Origin: Alphaproteobacteria bacterium UBA3637 | GTDB taxonomy: Bacteria; Pseudomonadota; Alphaproteobacteria; CAAHEQ01; UBA3637 | Direction: 5' to 3' | Assembly: GCA_002373615.1 (NCBI GenBank) | Contig: DFKU01000035.1 | Coordinates: 1-10,299 of the forward strand | Length of the DNA stretch: 10,299 bases | In this document: piece by piece, positions 4,579-10,087 of the stretch | How positions within the stretch are numbered: the first letter of the stretch is position 1 | Layout: every line of letters starts with the position of its first letter | Translations under genes and position numbers: made by a program | The notes under the pieces: generated by a model | Database searches by the model: none | Seen by the model: the letters and a program-made list of their open reading frames with translations, nothing else | Told to the model about the DNA's origin: nothing

Positions 4579-5094
4579 ATAAAAACAGAGCGTTCTTTTT
4601 TTTCAGAACATGAAGCATTGTATAAAGATGTTTTTGAATTGACGCAAGCAATTACGCAAACTTACCCTAATTATCCCTGTTGGTATCATCACACTTTTTT
4701 GAATGGCCTTAAAAAAGGGAAAAGGGCCTTGATTATGGCCAAAGAAAAAGGAAAATTAGTTGGGGTGGCGTTGGTAAAAAATACTCCGGAAGAAAAGAAG
4801 TTGTGCACATTGTTTGTGCGTCCCGAAAATCGTCGCCAAGGAATCGGTCAATGCTTATTGGTTCAAGTCCTGCAGGAGTTAGGGCAAAAACCTTTAGTCA
4901 GTGTTTCAGAACAAAATATGGCAAGCGTTTCTTCTTTGTTTAAACGGTTTAAGTTCCATTTATCAGCTTGTAAAAAAGGCATATATTTGCCACATAATAC
5001 GGAATTTTATTTTAATGATGAGAAAGCAGATGTCATCCGACAAGGGTTGATTCCTGTTTTAATTCAGCGCGCCAAGAAATTGCAAAAATCTTAA
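4573..5094 (+). CDS. GNAT-family N-acetyltransferase
   Basis: A 173-aa protein with the GNAT fold, transferring an acyl group from acyl-CoA to an unknown amine. Seen: strand pair RALIMAKEKGKLVGVALV (51-68), motif A LCTLFVRPENRRQGIG (77-92) with the pyrophosphate-binding R-R-Q-G-I-G loop at 87-92, helix CLLVQVLQELG, and a region about 110-130 matching the motif B position. The C-terminal 40 residues go beyond the minimal domain. The start at 4573 follows AAGGTGG; a TTG six bases upstream is rejected. The stop shares TTAA (5091-5094) with the convergent bPH2 gene. The substrate cannot be predicted. Confidence 0.88.
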   Translation: MQIKTERSFFSEHEALYKDVFELTQAITQTYPNYPCWYHHTFLNGLKKGKRALIMAKEKGKLVGVALVKNTPEEKKLCTLFVRPENRRQGIGQCLLVQVLQELGQKPLVSVSEQNMASVSSLFKRFKFHLSACKKGIYLPHNTEFYFNDEKADVIRQGLIPVLIQRAKKLQKS

Positions 5095-5546
5095 ACTTTT
5101 CCCAAGGTTTCCAACAAAACGGTGCCTTTTGCGTTTCGGGCCTGCATATATTGACGGCGCAAAGTATCACGTATATAGTGAGGGTTAGGAATCTTACGCA
5201 TCACAATGGTTCCGGTTTTATCGGAAGAGCTAATCGTGACATCCCCGATATCTGCCCATACATCAATCATGCTTTGGTTGGCCACCGAATCCACCACACG
5301 GAACAATTCAATTTCGTCGACAGATTTTGTAAAAATGCCTGAAATGATAATCAAACGTTTATTTGTTAAAGAATAAGAGGTAAAGATTCTTTTATAATAA
5401 AGGGCAATTAAAAACATCCCTAAAGTAATCAAGGTTAAAAACCAATACCAAGGATTGTATTTGACATCCGCCAAAGAACCGGTGACATTCCAAAAAAATT
5501 GTTCATCACCACGGACGACCTTTTGTAAAATGGGAAAATCTGACAT
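5091..5546 (-). CDS. Bacterial PH (bPH2/DUF304) domain membrane protein
   Basis: A 151-aa membrane-anchored protein of the bPH2 (YdbS/DUF304-like) type. One or two hydrophobic segments lie within residues 32-51 (NPWYWFLTLITLGMFLIALY), followed by the typical YSLTNKRLIIISGIFTK (58-74), then DEIELFRVVDSVANQS, and a strand-rich part with ADIGDVTISSSD. It ends in a basic stretch, RRQYMQARN. Family members sit in the inner membrane with a PH-like domain facing the cytoplasm; their function is largely unknown. AAGGAGG lies 4 bases before the ATG. A promoter is seen upstream. The gene is divergent from the outer-membrane protein gene. Confidence 0.85.
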   Translation of the reverse strand: MSDFPILQKVVRGDEQFFWNVTGSLADVKYNPWYWFLTLITLGMFLIALYYKRIFTSYSLTNKRLIIISGIFTKSVDEIELFRVVDSVANQSMIDVWADIGDVTISSSDKTGTIVMRKIPNPHYIRDTLRRQYMQARNAKGTVLLETLGKV

Positions 5547-5564
5547 AGTGCCTCCTTTTTATTC

Positions 5565-5593
5565 ATTTTAAAATCTTCTTTTTTAAAAAGCAA
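5565..5593 (-). promoter_or_regulatory. Promoter of the bPH2 gene
   Basis: On the minus strand: TTGCTT (5593-5588), 17-bp spacer, TAAAAT (5570-5565). Predicted start near 5558, just before the Shine-Dalgarno. Confidence 0.55.
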
Positions 5594-5620
5594 GTCTTTT
5601 TATCATACAAAAATATGTAT

Positions 5621-5649
5621 TTGACATATAAGGATATTTATTTTAAAAA
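5621..5649 (+). promoter_or_regulatory. Promoter of the outer-membrane barrel gene
   Basis: Perfect TTGACA (5621-5626), 17-bp spacer, TAAAAA (5644-5649). Predicted start near 5656, giving an AT-rich leader of about 80 nt. Confidence 0.6.
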
Positions 5650-5736
5650 AGTTTTCAAAAAACACTGGAATTTTTTTTAATACATGCCCAAAGTTTTATT
5701 GCTTCAACTGATTAAAAACAATGAAAGGAGAATCAT

Positions 5737-6327
5737 ATGAAGAAAGTATTATTATCAACTTTGGCAGCGGTTACATTATTGACTGCCGGCGTTGCCAGTG
5801 CAGGCAATGATTTTTATTCACCCAGCCATGCTTATGCGGTCGGCCAATTAGGATACGGCTTCGGTGATAGTGACTATAAAGAACATGGAATTATCAATGT
5901 TGGTATGGGGTACCATTTTAACCAATATATGCGTTCTGACTTGACTGTCGGATGGCGTGGATTTGGTAAGGTGCGTATCGATGACCACAAAACAGACATT
6001 TGGTCTATCCCGGCATTGATGAACGTCTATGCGACAATGCCCATCAGCCATGGCTTCAGTGTGTATGGTATGGGTGGTTTAGGTATGGCCATGAACAGAA
6101 CCGATAAAAAATCCGATGTCTTTAAAGCCAAGACAAAATTTGATTTTGCATGGAATATTGGGGCCGGTGTTGATTATCAATGGTGTGAAAATATGTCTGT
6201 TGACTTGGGGTACCGCTTCACTGACTTAGGTCAAGCCCGTGTTAAAAACACTGACGGGTACACCGGAAAGACAAAAGCAGATTTACGTTCTCACGATATT
6301 CTGTTGTCTTTGCGCTATTATTTTTAG
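5737..6327 (+). CDS. Outer-membrane beta-barrel protein (OmpA/opacity-like)
   Basis: 196 aa, with a clear signal peptide: MKK, hydrophobic core, cleavage after ASA at residue 22. The mature 174 residues alternate polar and hydrophobic as in an eight-stranded barrel: AYAVGQLGYGFGD, INVGMGYHFNQYMRSDLTVG, FSVYGMGGLGMAM, FDFAWNIGAGVDYQWCENMS, VDLGYRFTDLG, ending ILLSLRYYF. The final phenylalanine is the usual signal for outer-membrane assembly. There is no C-terminal peptidoglycan-binding domain, so it resembles the small barrel-only proteins of alphaproteobacteria. AAAGGAG lies 6 bases before the ATG. It has its own promoter and terminator, so it is monocistronic. Its partner or substrate is unknown. 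Confidence 0.9.
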   Translation: MKKVLLSTLAAVTLLTAGVASAGNDFYSPSHAYAVGQLGYGFGDSDYKEHGIINVGMGYHFNQYMRSDLTVGWRGFGKVRIDDHKTDIWSIPALMNVYATMPISHGFSVYGMGGLGMAMNRTDKKSDVFKAKTKFDFAWNIGAGVDYQWCENMSVDLGYRFTDLGQARVKNTDGYTGKTKADLRSHDILLSLRYYF

Positions 6328-6346
6328 TTGGGGCGCACTTAGGAAG

Positions 6347-6376
6347 AACAGGTCTGATTTTAGGACCTGTTTTTTT
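6347..6376 (+). terminator. Terminator of the barrel gene
   Basis: AACAGGTC (6347-6354) pairs with GACCTGTT (6364-6371), followed by T to 6376. It lies 19 bases after the stop and 12 bases before the next -35. Confidence 0.9.
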
Positions 6377-6388
6377 CGTGAAAAGTTC

Positions 6389-6417
6389 TTGCATTTCCAT
6401 CCAAAATACTTTAGGGT
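6389..6417 (+). promoter_or_regulatory. Promoter of leader C and the prepilin gene
   Basis: TTGCAT (6389-6394), 17-bp spacer and a weak TAGGGT (6412-6417). The predicted start, G6424, is the first base of the leader's 5' hairpin, as in leaders A and B. The -35 is identical to that of leader A. Confidence 0.5.
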
Positions 6418-6423
6418 AAAAAC

Positions 6424-6675
6424 GGATACCCTAAAAAGTATCCTTTGGTGCCTGAAAAGGTGCCAGAGAGCCTTCAAAAGCTCGCTGTCTTGGGTGAGTT
6501 GTATCAACTAAATGATACGTTGAAAATTTTTAATTTTCTGCTCACCTTTTAATTCCCGACCATGGTTGGGGAGCCTTTGGTGTATGTTCAGGGAAATTTT
6601 ATTTCCTAAAGACCATTGGGGTCATGAAGATAGCTGATTTTTGAACTCTCCGGCCACCTTGAAGGTGGCGTTTAA
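6424..6675 (+). promoter_or_regulatory. Structured leader RNA C (riboswitch-like, same plan as A and B)
   Basis: About 250 nt without a gene before the prepilin. Seen: a 5' hairpin (GGATAC 6424-6429 with GTATCC 6438-6443); a closing helix (GAGAG 6466-6470 with CTCTC 6646-6650, and TTCAAAA 6473-6479 with TTTTGAA 6639-6645); and an inner hairpin GGTGAG/CTCACC with GTATC/GATAC and GAAAATT/AATTTTC branches. Further hairpins are GGGAAAT/ATTTCC and GACC/GGTC. ATAGCT (6630-6635) stands where A and B also have ATAGCT. AAGGT-GCC (6457-6464) can pair with GGC-C-ACCTT (6652-6660), which would extend the closing helix and destroy the terminator hairpin. It lacks the 18-nt block shared by A and B, so its kinship is less sure. 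Confidence 0.6.
6653..6675 (+). terminator. Attenuator-like hairpin before the prepilin gene
   Basis: GCCACC (6653-6658) pairs with GGTGGC (6664-6669) around TTGAA. The following GTTTAAATT is a poor T-run, so termination may be weak. It lies 13 bases before the AAGGAG of the prepilin gene. Confidence 0.5.
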
Positions 6676-6694
6676 ATTAAACAAGGAGATGACA

Positions 6695-7972
6695 ATGAAA
6701 AACAAAACAGAATCTGGTCGTACATTACTTGAAACTTTGGCTGTGATGGCAATTATTGTTTTATTCGGTATATTTGCAATCCGTTGGTTTAAGGGGGCTG
6801 TTGCCAGGCAAGAAGCTGACCGTGATTACGAAGATATTATGACCGCAATTACCTCAGTTTATAATCGGGGAACAAAACGTACGAATAAGGGAATTGCCGA
6901 TACCTTTTTAACCTATAATAAAACGCGTTCTGGAAAGCCCCTAACTATATCCTATAACTGCCCGCAAGATTCCACCGCCATCACGATTAAGGTAGATAAT
7001 CTGGATGAAGAAGCTTGTCGCCATTTAATGGAAAAAAATTGGGATAGTCCCTATCAAGCATTATTTATGCTGCGTGGGGAAACAGGGCAAAATGTGTGCG
7101 CTTGGGATGGAGATAAGGCAGGGCTTTATCGTTTAGCCGGGCCTTCCGATTGCACCAAAGCGTCAGCCCCCGAAAAGGGAAGCTTTACAGTGGTATTCAG
7201 TGATATGAAGCATCCCGCTCAATGTACAACACACGATGATTGCAAGACCAGCTGTGGTACCTGTGATGAAGAGTTGCACCGCTGTGTGGGGGAATGTTTA
7301 AGTGTTTGTACCCCCGATACAGGCTGTGGCGAAAATGAATGCGTAAGGTGTGATAATGAAACTAAAACTTGTCGCAACCTGTGTACCCCTGTGGAATATC
7401 TGGAATCCACCGGCACACAGTGGATTGATACAAATACGCCTGATTTAGAGCATGTTGACTTTTCCTTTGCAGTAAGTAATGCTTCGGCAGATGTAAAATT
7501 ATTTGGTAATGGTAGAGCATATCCGGGATATTATCAACTTGCCCTTTATAAAGGTAAATTCAGAGGCACAACTCTTGAAGTAAGTGACAACCAATGGTAT
7601 AATATTTCTATTGATACAACTTCGACACCCACTCTTACTATATCAGATGGTATAAATACAACTTCTTTTACAAGTTGGTTTCGCCATCGTACGCGGGATG
7701 CTGCAGATACCACTTTAGGAACAGCAACTCCTTTTATTGGATGGATAGAACCATCTGGAACAAACTATAATGGTAATTATGTCAGAACATGGATTAATGT
7801 CATAAATACAATGAGTGTAAGAAGATTTATTGGGTATAAAAATGGCATCCTTGTCCGCGATTTTATCCCCGTTCTATCGCCTGATGGGGTGCCGGCCATG
7901 TTTGACAGGGTGGAAAAGAAACTTTATTATAACCAAGGGACGGGGACATTTAAAACAAATTTAACCAAGTGA
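6695..7972 (+). CDS. Prepilin-like protein with Cys-rich and LamG-like modules
   Basis: A 425-aa secreted or pilus-associated protein. A type IV prepilin signal stands at the N-terminus: SG (7-8) then RTLLE, with the conserved Glu at mature position 5 (residue 13), and a hydrophobic helix LAVMAIIVLFGIFAI. Residues about 40-170 resemble a pilin head with cysteines at 89, 108, 135 and 153. Residues 177-230 hold 12 cysteines in 54 residues, with CXXC and CXC-type spacing. From 231 (TPVEYLESTGTQWIDT) to the end is a LamG/concanavalin-like beta-sandwich with the closing pattern GVPAMFDRVEKKLYYNQGTG. The start at 6695 follows AAGGAG by 8 bases; upstream in-frame starts lie in leader C. It stands alone, with no pilus assembly genes nearby. 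Likely adhesive or carbohydrate-binding; the ligand is unknown. Confidence 0.85.
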   Translation: MKNKTESGRTLLETLAVMAIIVLFGIFAIRWFKGAVARQEADRDYEDIMTAITSVYNRGTKRTNKGIADTFLTYNKTRSGKPLTISYNCPQDSTAITIKVDNLDEEACRHLMEKNWDSPYQALFMLRGETGQNVCAWDGDKAGLYRLAGPSDCTKASAPEKGSFTVVFSDMKHPAQCTTHDDCKTSCGTCDEELHRCVGECLSVCTPDTGCGENECVRCDNETKTCRNLCTPVEYLESTGTQWIDTNTPDLEHVDFSFAVSNASADVKLFGNGRAYPGYYQLALYKGKFRGTTLEVSDNQWYNISIDTTSTPTLTISDGINTTSFTSWFRHRTRDAADTTLGTATPFIGWIEPSGTNYNGNYVRTWINVINTMSVRRFIGYKNGILVRDFIPVLSPDGVPAMFDRVEKKLYYNQGTGTFKTNLTK

Positions 7973-7980
7973 TTTTTTGC

Positions 7981-8009
7981 TTGACTTTTCATAATAAATC
8001 GGCTAAAAT
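7981..8009 (+). promoter_or_regulatory. Promoter of rpmG
   Basis: TTGACT (7981-7986), 17-bp spacer, TAAAAT (8004-8009). It begins eight bases after the prepilin stop. Predicted start near 8016. Confidence 0.7.
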
Positions 8010-8041
8010 AAATTCACTTTAATTTAAAGAAAGGTTTTACA

Positions 8042-8203
8042 ATGGCAAAAAAGACGTCAATCAAATTGAAATTAGAAGGGTCCAATGGGTACTTTTACAC
8101 CGCTAAAAAGAACCCCAGAACTCATACCGAAAAAATCAAACGGCGTAAATACAATCCAAAAACACGCCAACACGAGGAATTCGTCGAAAAGAAGATTAAA
8201 TAA
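8042..8203 (+). CDS. rpmG: 50S ribosomal protein L33
   Basis: A 53-aa basic protein of the large ribosomal subunit. Recognised by MAKKTSIKLKLEGSNGYFYT, KKNPRTHTEKIKRRKYNP and the terminal EEFVEKKIK, which is the alphaproteobacterial pattern. It has none of the zinc-binding cysteines of the C+ form, so it is the zinc-independent type. AAAGGTTTTACA precedes the ATG. It has its own promoter and a terminator 6 bases after the stop. The small gene downstream begins right after that terminator and may be reached by read-through. Confidence 0.97.
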   Translation: MAKKTSIKLKLEGSNGYFYTAKKNPRTHTEKIKRRKYNPKTRQHEEFVEKKIK

Positions 8204-8209
8204 AAAAGG

Positions 8210-8230
8210 CCCTCAATAAGAGGGTTTTTT
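8210..8230 (+). terminator. Terminator after rpmG
   Basis: CCCTC (8210-8214) pairs with GAGGG (8220-8224) around AATAA, followed by six T. It ends one base before the Shine-Dalgarno of the next gene, so that gene probably depends on partial read-through from rpmG. Confidence 0.85.
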
Positions 8231-8241
8231 AAGGAATGAAA

Positions 8242-8442
8242 ATGTCTCAAAAAAAATATGTTAAAGCTGAATGGCTGGAGGGCGTTTTGTCCCCAGAAAG
8301 TGTGGATAACATAAATAACAATTCATATTCGGTTATGTTTATGTGTGAAGCAAAGCGGATTTTGGAAAAGCAAAGAAAAGAGCACGCCCCTTTGATTGCC
8401 AAATTAAAAAAACGTCAACAAGTAATTCAAAAAGAAAGGTAA
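8242..8442 (+). CDS. Small hypothetical protein, 66 aa, downstream of rpmG
   Basis: An unrecognised, strongly basic protein: MSQKKYVKAEWLEGVLSPES, an Asn-rich turn (NINNN), and a helical lysine- and arginine-rich C-terminus (EAKRILEKQRKEHAPL to VIQKER). No signal peptide or membrane segment. The ATG at 8242 is preferred over the one at 8236 because AAGGA at 8231-8235 is then 6 bases away. No promoter fits between the rpmG terminator and this gene, so it is probably co-transcribed with rpmG at a reduced level. The basic tail would suit nucleic-acid or ribosome binding, but that is only a guess. Confidence 0.7.
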   Translation: MSQKKYVKAEWLEGVLSPESVDNINNNSYSVMFMCEAKRILEKQRKEHAPLIAKLKKRQQVIQKER

Positions 8443-8443
8443 G

Positions 8444-8472
8444 AAGTTCCCCCGATATGGGGGACTTTTTTT
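8444..8472 (+). terminator. Terminator of the rpmG operon
   Basis: CCCCC (8449-8453) pairs with GGGGG (8459-8463), extended by AAGT/ACTT, followed by seven T. It begins two bases after the stop codon. Confidence 0.9.
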
Positions 8473-8477
8473 GATTC

Positions 8478-8506
8478 TTGCAAATTATTTTTGTTTATGA
8501 TACAAT
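8478..8506 (+). promoter_or_regulatory. Promoter of leader B and the lipoprotein gene
   Basis: TTGCAA (8478-8483), 17-bp spacer, TACAAT (8501-8506). The predicted start near G8513 is the first base of a GCCC-GAAA-GGGT hairpin. Confidence 0.7.
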
Positions 8507-8512
8507 ACCCCT

Positions 8513-8690
8513 GCCCGAAAGGGTGGGGTTTAACAGCCTCTATTCGTAAATGTCCAATTGGACAATATCTTTCAATCGGTAAAGTCCGGTTGGATGGCCA
8601 CCAAATAAGGGACTTTGTCTTGAATAGGCGGCGCTATGTTTACGAATAGCTGTTAACTCCAACCACTTTTTGGGTGGTTTAATTTTTTTT
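8513..8690 (+). promoter_or_regulatory. Structured leader RNA B (riboswitch-like, homologous to A)
   Basis: About 180 nt of RNA between a promoter and a tiny lipoprotein gene. Seen: a 5' hairpin with a GAAA tetraloop (GCCC 8513-8516, GGGT 8521-8524); a very strong closing helix (TTAACAGC 8530-8537 with GCTGTTAA 8649-8656, and TATTCGTAAA 8541-8550 with TTTACGAATA 8639-8648, only a 3-base bulge between); and enclosed hairpins TGTCC-AATT-GGACA (8551-8564), a long arm TTCAA...AAAGTCC...TTGG/CCAA...GGACTTT...TTGAA (8571-8624), and ATAG-GCGGCG-CTAT (8624-8637). A terminator ends it, one base before the Shine-Dalgarno. Compared with A, the closing helix has two compensatory pair changes, and the block TTGAATAGGCNGNNCTAT is shared. 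I do not recognise a known riboswitch class. Confidence 0.75.
8661..8690 (+). terminator. Terminator hairpin of leader B, before the lipoprotein gene
   Basis: AACCAC (8661-8666) pairs with GTGGTT (8674-8679), then T-rich to 8690 with eight final T. The Shine-Dalgarno begins at 8692, so it must act as an attenuator for the gene. Its CCAC can alternatively pair with GTGG at 8523-8526. Confidence 0.75.
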
Positions 8691-8704
8691 CAAGGAGTAT
8701 AATG

Positions 8705-8887
8705 ATGAAAAAATTCTTTTTAATTTTAATCGCGTTTGCTTTACAGGCTTGCACCTATGCGGGGCCTTTTGTGACACATATATCACAAAATAAAGATGGG
8801 AGCTTAACTGTGGAAAAATGCATGGTGGAACACAATGCTTTTTCTGGCGCCGTCGCCACTACAAATTGCACCCAATCTAAAGTATAA
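8705..8887 (+). CDS. Tiny lipoprotein, 60 aa
   Basis: A lipoprotein precursor: MKKFFLILIAFALQAC has a lysine pair, a hydrophobic core and a lipobox LQAC with the lipidated cysteine at residue 16. The mature peptide is only about 45 residues (CTYAGPFVTHISQN...), with two more cysteines (in EKCMVEH and TNCTQ) that could form a disulfide. The second of two adjacent ATGs (8705) is chosen because AAGGAG (8692-8697) is then 7 bases away rather than 4. Transcription must come through leader B. The shape recalls small envelope lipoproteins, but the family is not recognised and the role is unknown. Confidence 0.8.
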   Translation: MKKFFLILIAFALQACTYAGPFVTHISQNKDGSLTVEKCMVEHNAFSGAVATTNCTQSKV

Positions 8888-8890
8888 ATT

Positions 8891-8913
8891 CGCCCCTTTC
8901 GGGGCGTTTTTTT
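8891..8913 (+). terminator. Terminator of the lipoprotein gene
   Basis: CGCCCC (8891-8896) pairs with GGGGCG (8901-8906) around TTTC, followed by seven T. The opposite strand lacks a T-run, so it probably works in the plus direction only. Confidence 0.9.
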
Positions 8914-8995
8914 AGCAATCTTTTTTGGCTTCACCCTTTTTGGTGCCGCCTTTTTTGGTGCCACAACCGCACCCGCAATCTTTGCTTTCTGCCAT
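8912..8995 (-). CDS. 27-aa Cys-rich peptide
   Basis: A very short minus-strand gene. It reads MAESKDCGCGCGTKKGG and continues with Lys/Gly-rich sequence to a final KKDC. Cysteines are at 7, 9, 11 and 27; the alternating CGCGC suggests binding of a soft metal ion. The upstream sequence GAGGAAG is a weak ribosome binding site very close to the ATG, and a GC-rich hairpin (9005-9028) stands in the leader. No clear promoter was found; it may be read from the upstream minus-strand operon, whose last stop is at 9072. The composition is unlikely for random sequence of this base content, but the gene is too short to be sure. Function unknown. Confidence 0.5.
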   Translation of the reverse strand: MAESKDCGCGCGTKKGGTKKGEAKKDC

Positions 8996-9004
8996 CTTCC
9001 TCAC

Positions 9005-9028
9005 CCCCCTTCCTTTTTTTAAAGGGGG
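9005..9028. repeat. GC-rich hairpin between minus-strand genes
   Basis: CCCCCTT (9005-9011) and AAGGGGG (9022-9028) pair perfectly around a T-rich loop. No T-run follows on either strand. It lies downstream of the 219-aa gene and in the leader of the 27-aa peptide, so it could be a processing or mRNA-stabilising element. Confidence 0.5.
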
Positions 9029-9071
9029 ATATTTGTAAGAATTTTCAATTTACCTTTTAGTTGGTATGAAT

Positions 9072-9731
9072 TTAGCGAGAGTTTTGTTTTAAGATGGGGA
9101 CACCAGAATTTGATGCGGAATTATTTTCAGATATTTCTTCCATGATTTTTCTGAAAGGATCTGTTTTGGGAAGATTCCTTAAAGCTTTTTTTTCGGCGTT
9201 TGTGAAGGGGCCCGATTCTTTTAAATTTTCTTTCAAAATATCCTCAAACATTTCTTTTCCTTCTTCCCCACATTCTTTTGTCCATTCGGCATAAGTATCC
9301 TGCAGTACTTTTATTCTGGAAAGTTTTCGTGGGGTGGCCAGTTCATCGGCAATATGTTGCGTTTCCCAAAGAATTTCTTTAGATGAAATATAAATTTTAT
9401 CCACAAAATCAGTGTGGGTTATATTTTTAGCAACCCCTTTTAAACGATTATATTCAAAATGTCCTTTTGAAGAATGTTGATGGTTTTTGGCATGCCCGAC
9501 ACACAGGGCTTTTTCTTTGTCTTCGTCTGTTCCATAAACGAATCTGTGGGCGCTGTGCCAAGATTTTTTCTGATTATCGGCTTGACATAAAACACGACCA
9601 TATTCTTCTTCGTGTACGCGTGCAGTATTTACCCCGGGAACATGCTCTTCAATTTCTTGAATGGCCTCCATATAACCTTGACTTGCCTTTTCTAAATCCT
9701 TGATGGATTGTTTTGTTGCATAAACGTGCAT
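9072..9731 (-). CDS. Hypothetical protein, 219 aa
   Basis: A soluble, charged protein that I do not recognise. The start MHVYATKQSIKDLEKASQGY and the stretch MEAIQEIEEH look helical. A His-rich part (H80, H84, H86, H91, with C77 nearby) could bind metal. Later segments are again helical and Glu/Lys-rich (GEEGKEMFEDILKENLKESG), and the tail is Asn/Ser-rich. There is no signal peptide or membrane segment. The start at 9731 lies 4 bases after the stop of the 108-aa gene, and its AAGGA overlaps that gene's last codons, so the two are translationally coupled and probably work together. The His cluster with long helices would suit an unknown enzyme or a host-directed protein; nothing decides this. 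Confidence 0.75.
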   Translation of the reverse strand: MHVYATKQSIKDLEKASQGYMEAIQEIEEHVPGVNTARVHEEEYGRVLCQADNQKKSWHSAHRFVYGTDEDKEKALCVGHAKNHQHSSKGHFEYNRLKGVAKNITHTDFVDKIYISSKEILWETQHIADELATPRKLSRIKVLQDTYAEWTKECGEEGKEMFEDILKENLKESGPFTNAEKKALRNLPKTDPFRKIMEEISENNSASNSGVPILKQNSR

Positions 9732-9735
9732 AGGA

Positions 9736-10062
9736 TTAGTCCTTGTGTTTTTCCAGACGTTTTTTTTGTGTTCTTTTTAACAGAATTCGGGTTGCTTCTA
9801 GCATTCTTTTCTTTCTGGATCTGGTCAAAAGTCTTTGAGTTCTGATAATTATTTCGCTCAGTTCATCATCAACCAAAATGGCTTTCAAATTCTGTAAAAT
9901 TAAATTTTCATTCTTTTGGGTTGGCAGTTGTCCTCTGTTTTGCCCAATAAAATTGACCAAAGTGCTTAAATAGAGGGGGTATAGTTCGCGGTCATATTTT
10001 GCGATTATCATATTCAGTTTTAAAACCCCCGCAGGATTAAAAGTTTTTATTTTTTGATTCAA
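9736..10062 (-). CDS. Hypothetical protein, 108 aa, first gene of a two-gene operon
   Basis: An unrecognised protein, helical throughout: an N-terminal half with LKLNMIIAKYDRELYPLYLS, a middle LILQNLKAILVDDELSEIII, and a very basic C-terminal tail from RTQRLLTRSRKKRM onward, ending KRLEKHKD. The tail would suit nucleic-acid binding. The start is taken as TTG at 10062: AAGGAG (10074-10069) lies 6 bases upstream, and any longer in-frame version would run through the perfect promoter at 10116-10088. The leader is then only about 20 nt. It is followed after 4 bases by the 219-aa gene. Function unknown. Confidence 0.75.
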   Translation of the reverse strand: MNQKIKTFNPAGVLKLNMIIAKYDRELYPLYLSTLVNFIGQNRGQLPTQKNENLILQNLKAILVDDELSEIIIRTQRLLTRSRKKRMLEATRILLKRTQKKRLEKHKD

Positions 10063-10087
10063 ATGAAACTCCTTGAAAAGGGCTCTT

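Noticed and set aside
6641..6694. Longer N-terminus for the prepilin
   Set aside because: It lies in the leader C hairpins and terminator; the prepilin signal is normally within the first dozen residues, which fits the start at 6695.
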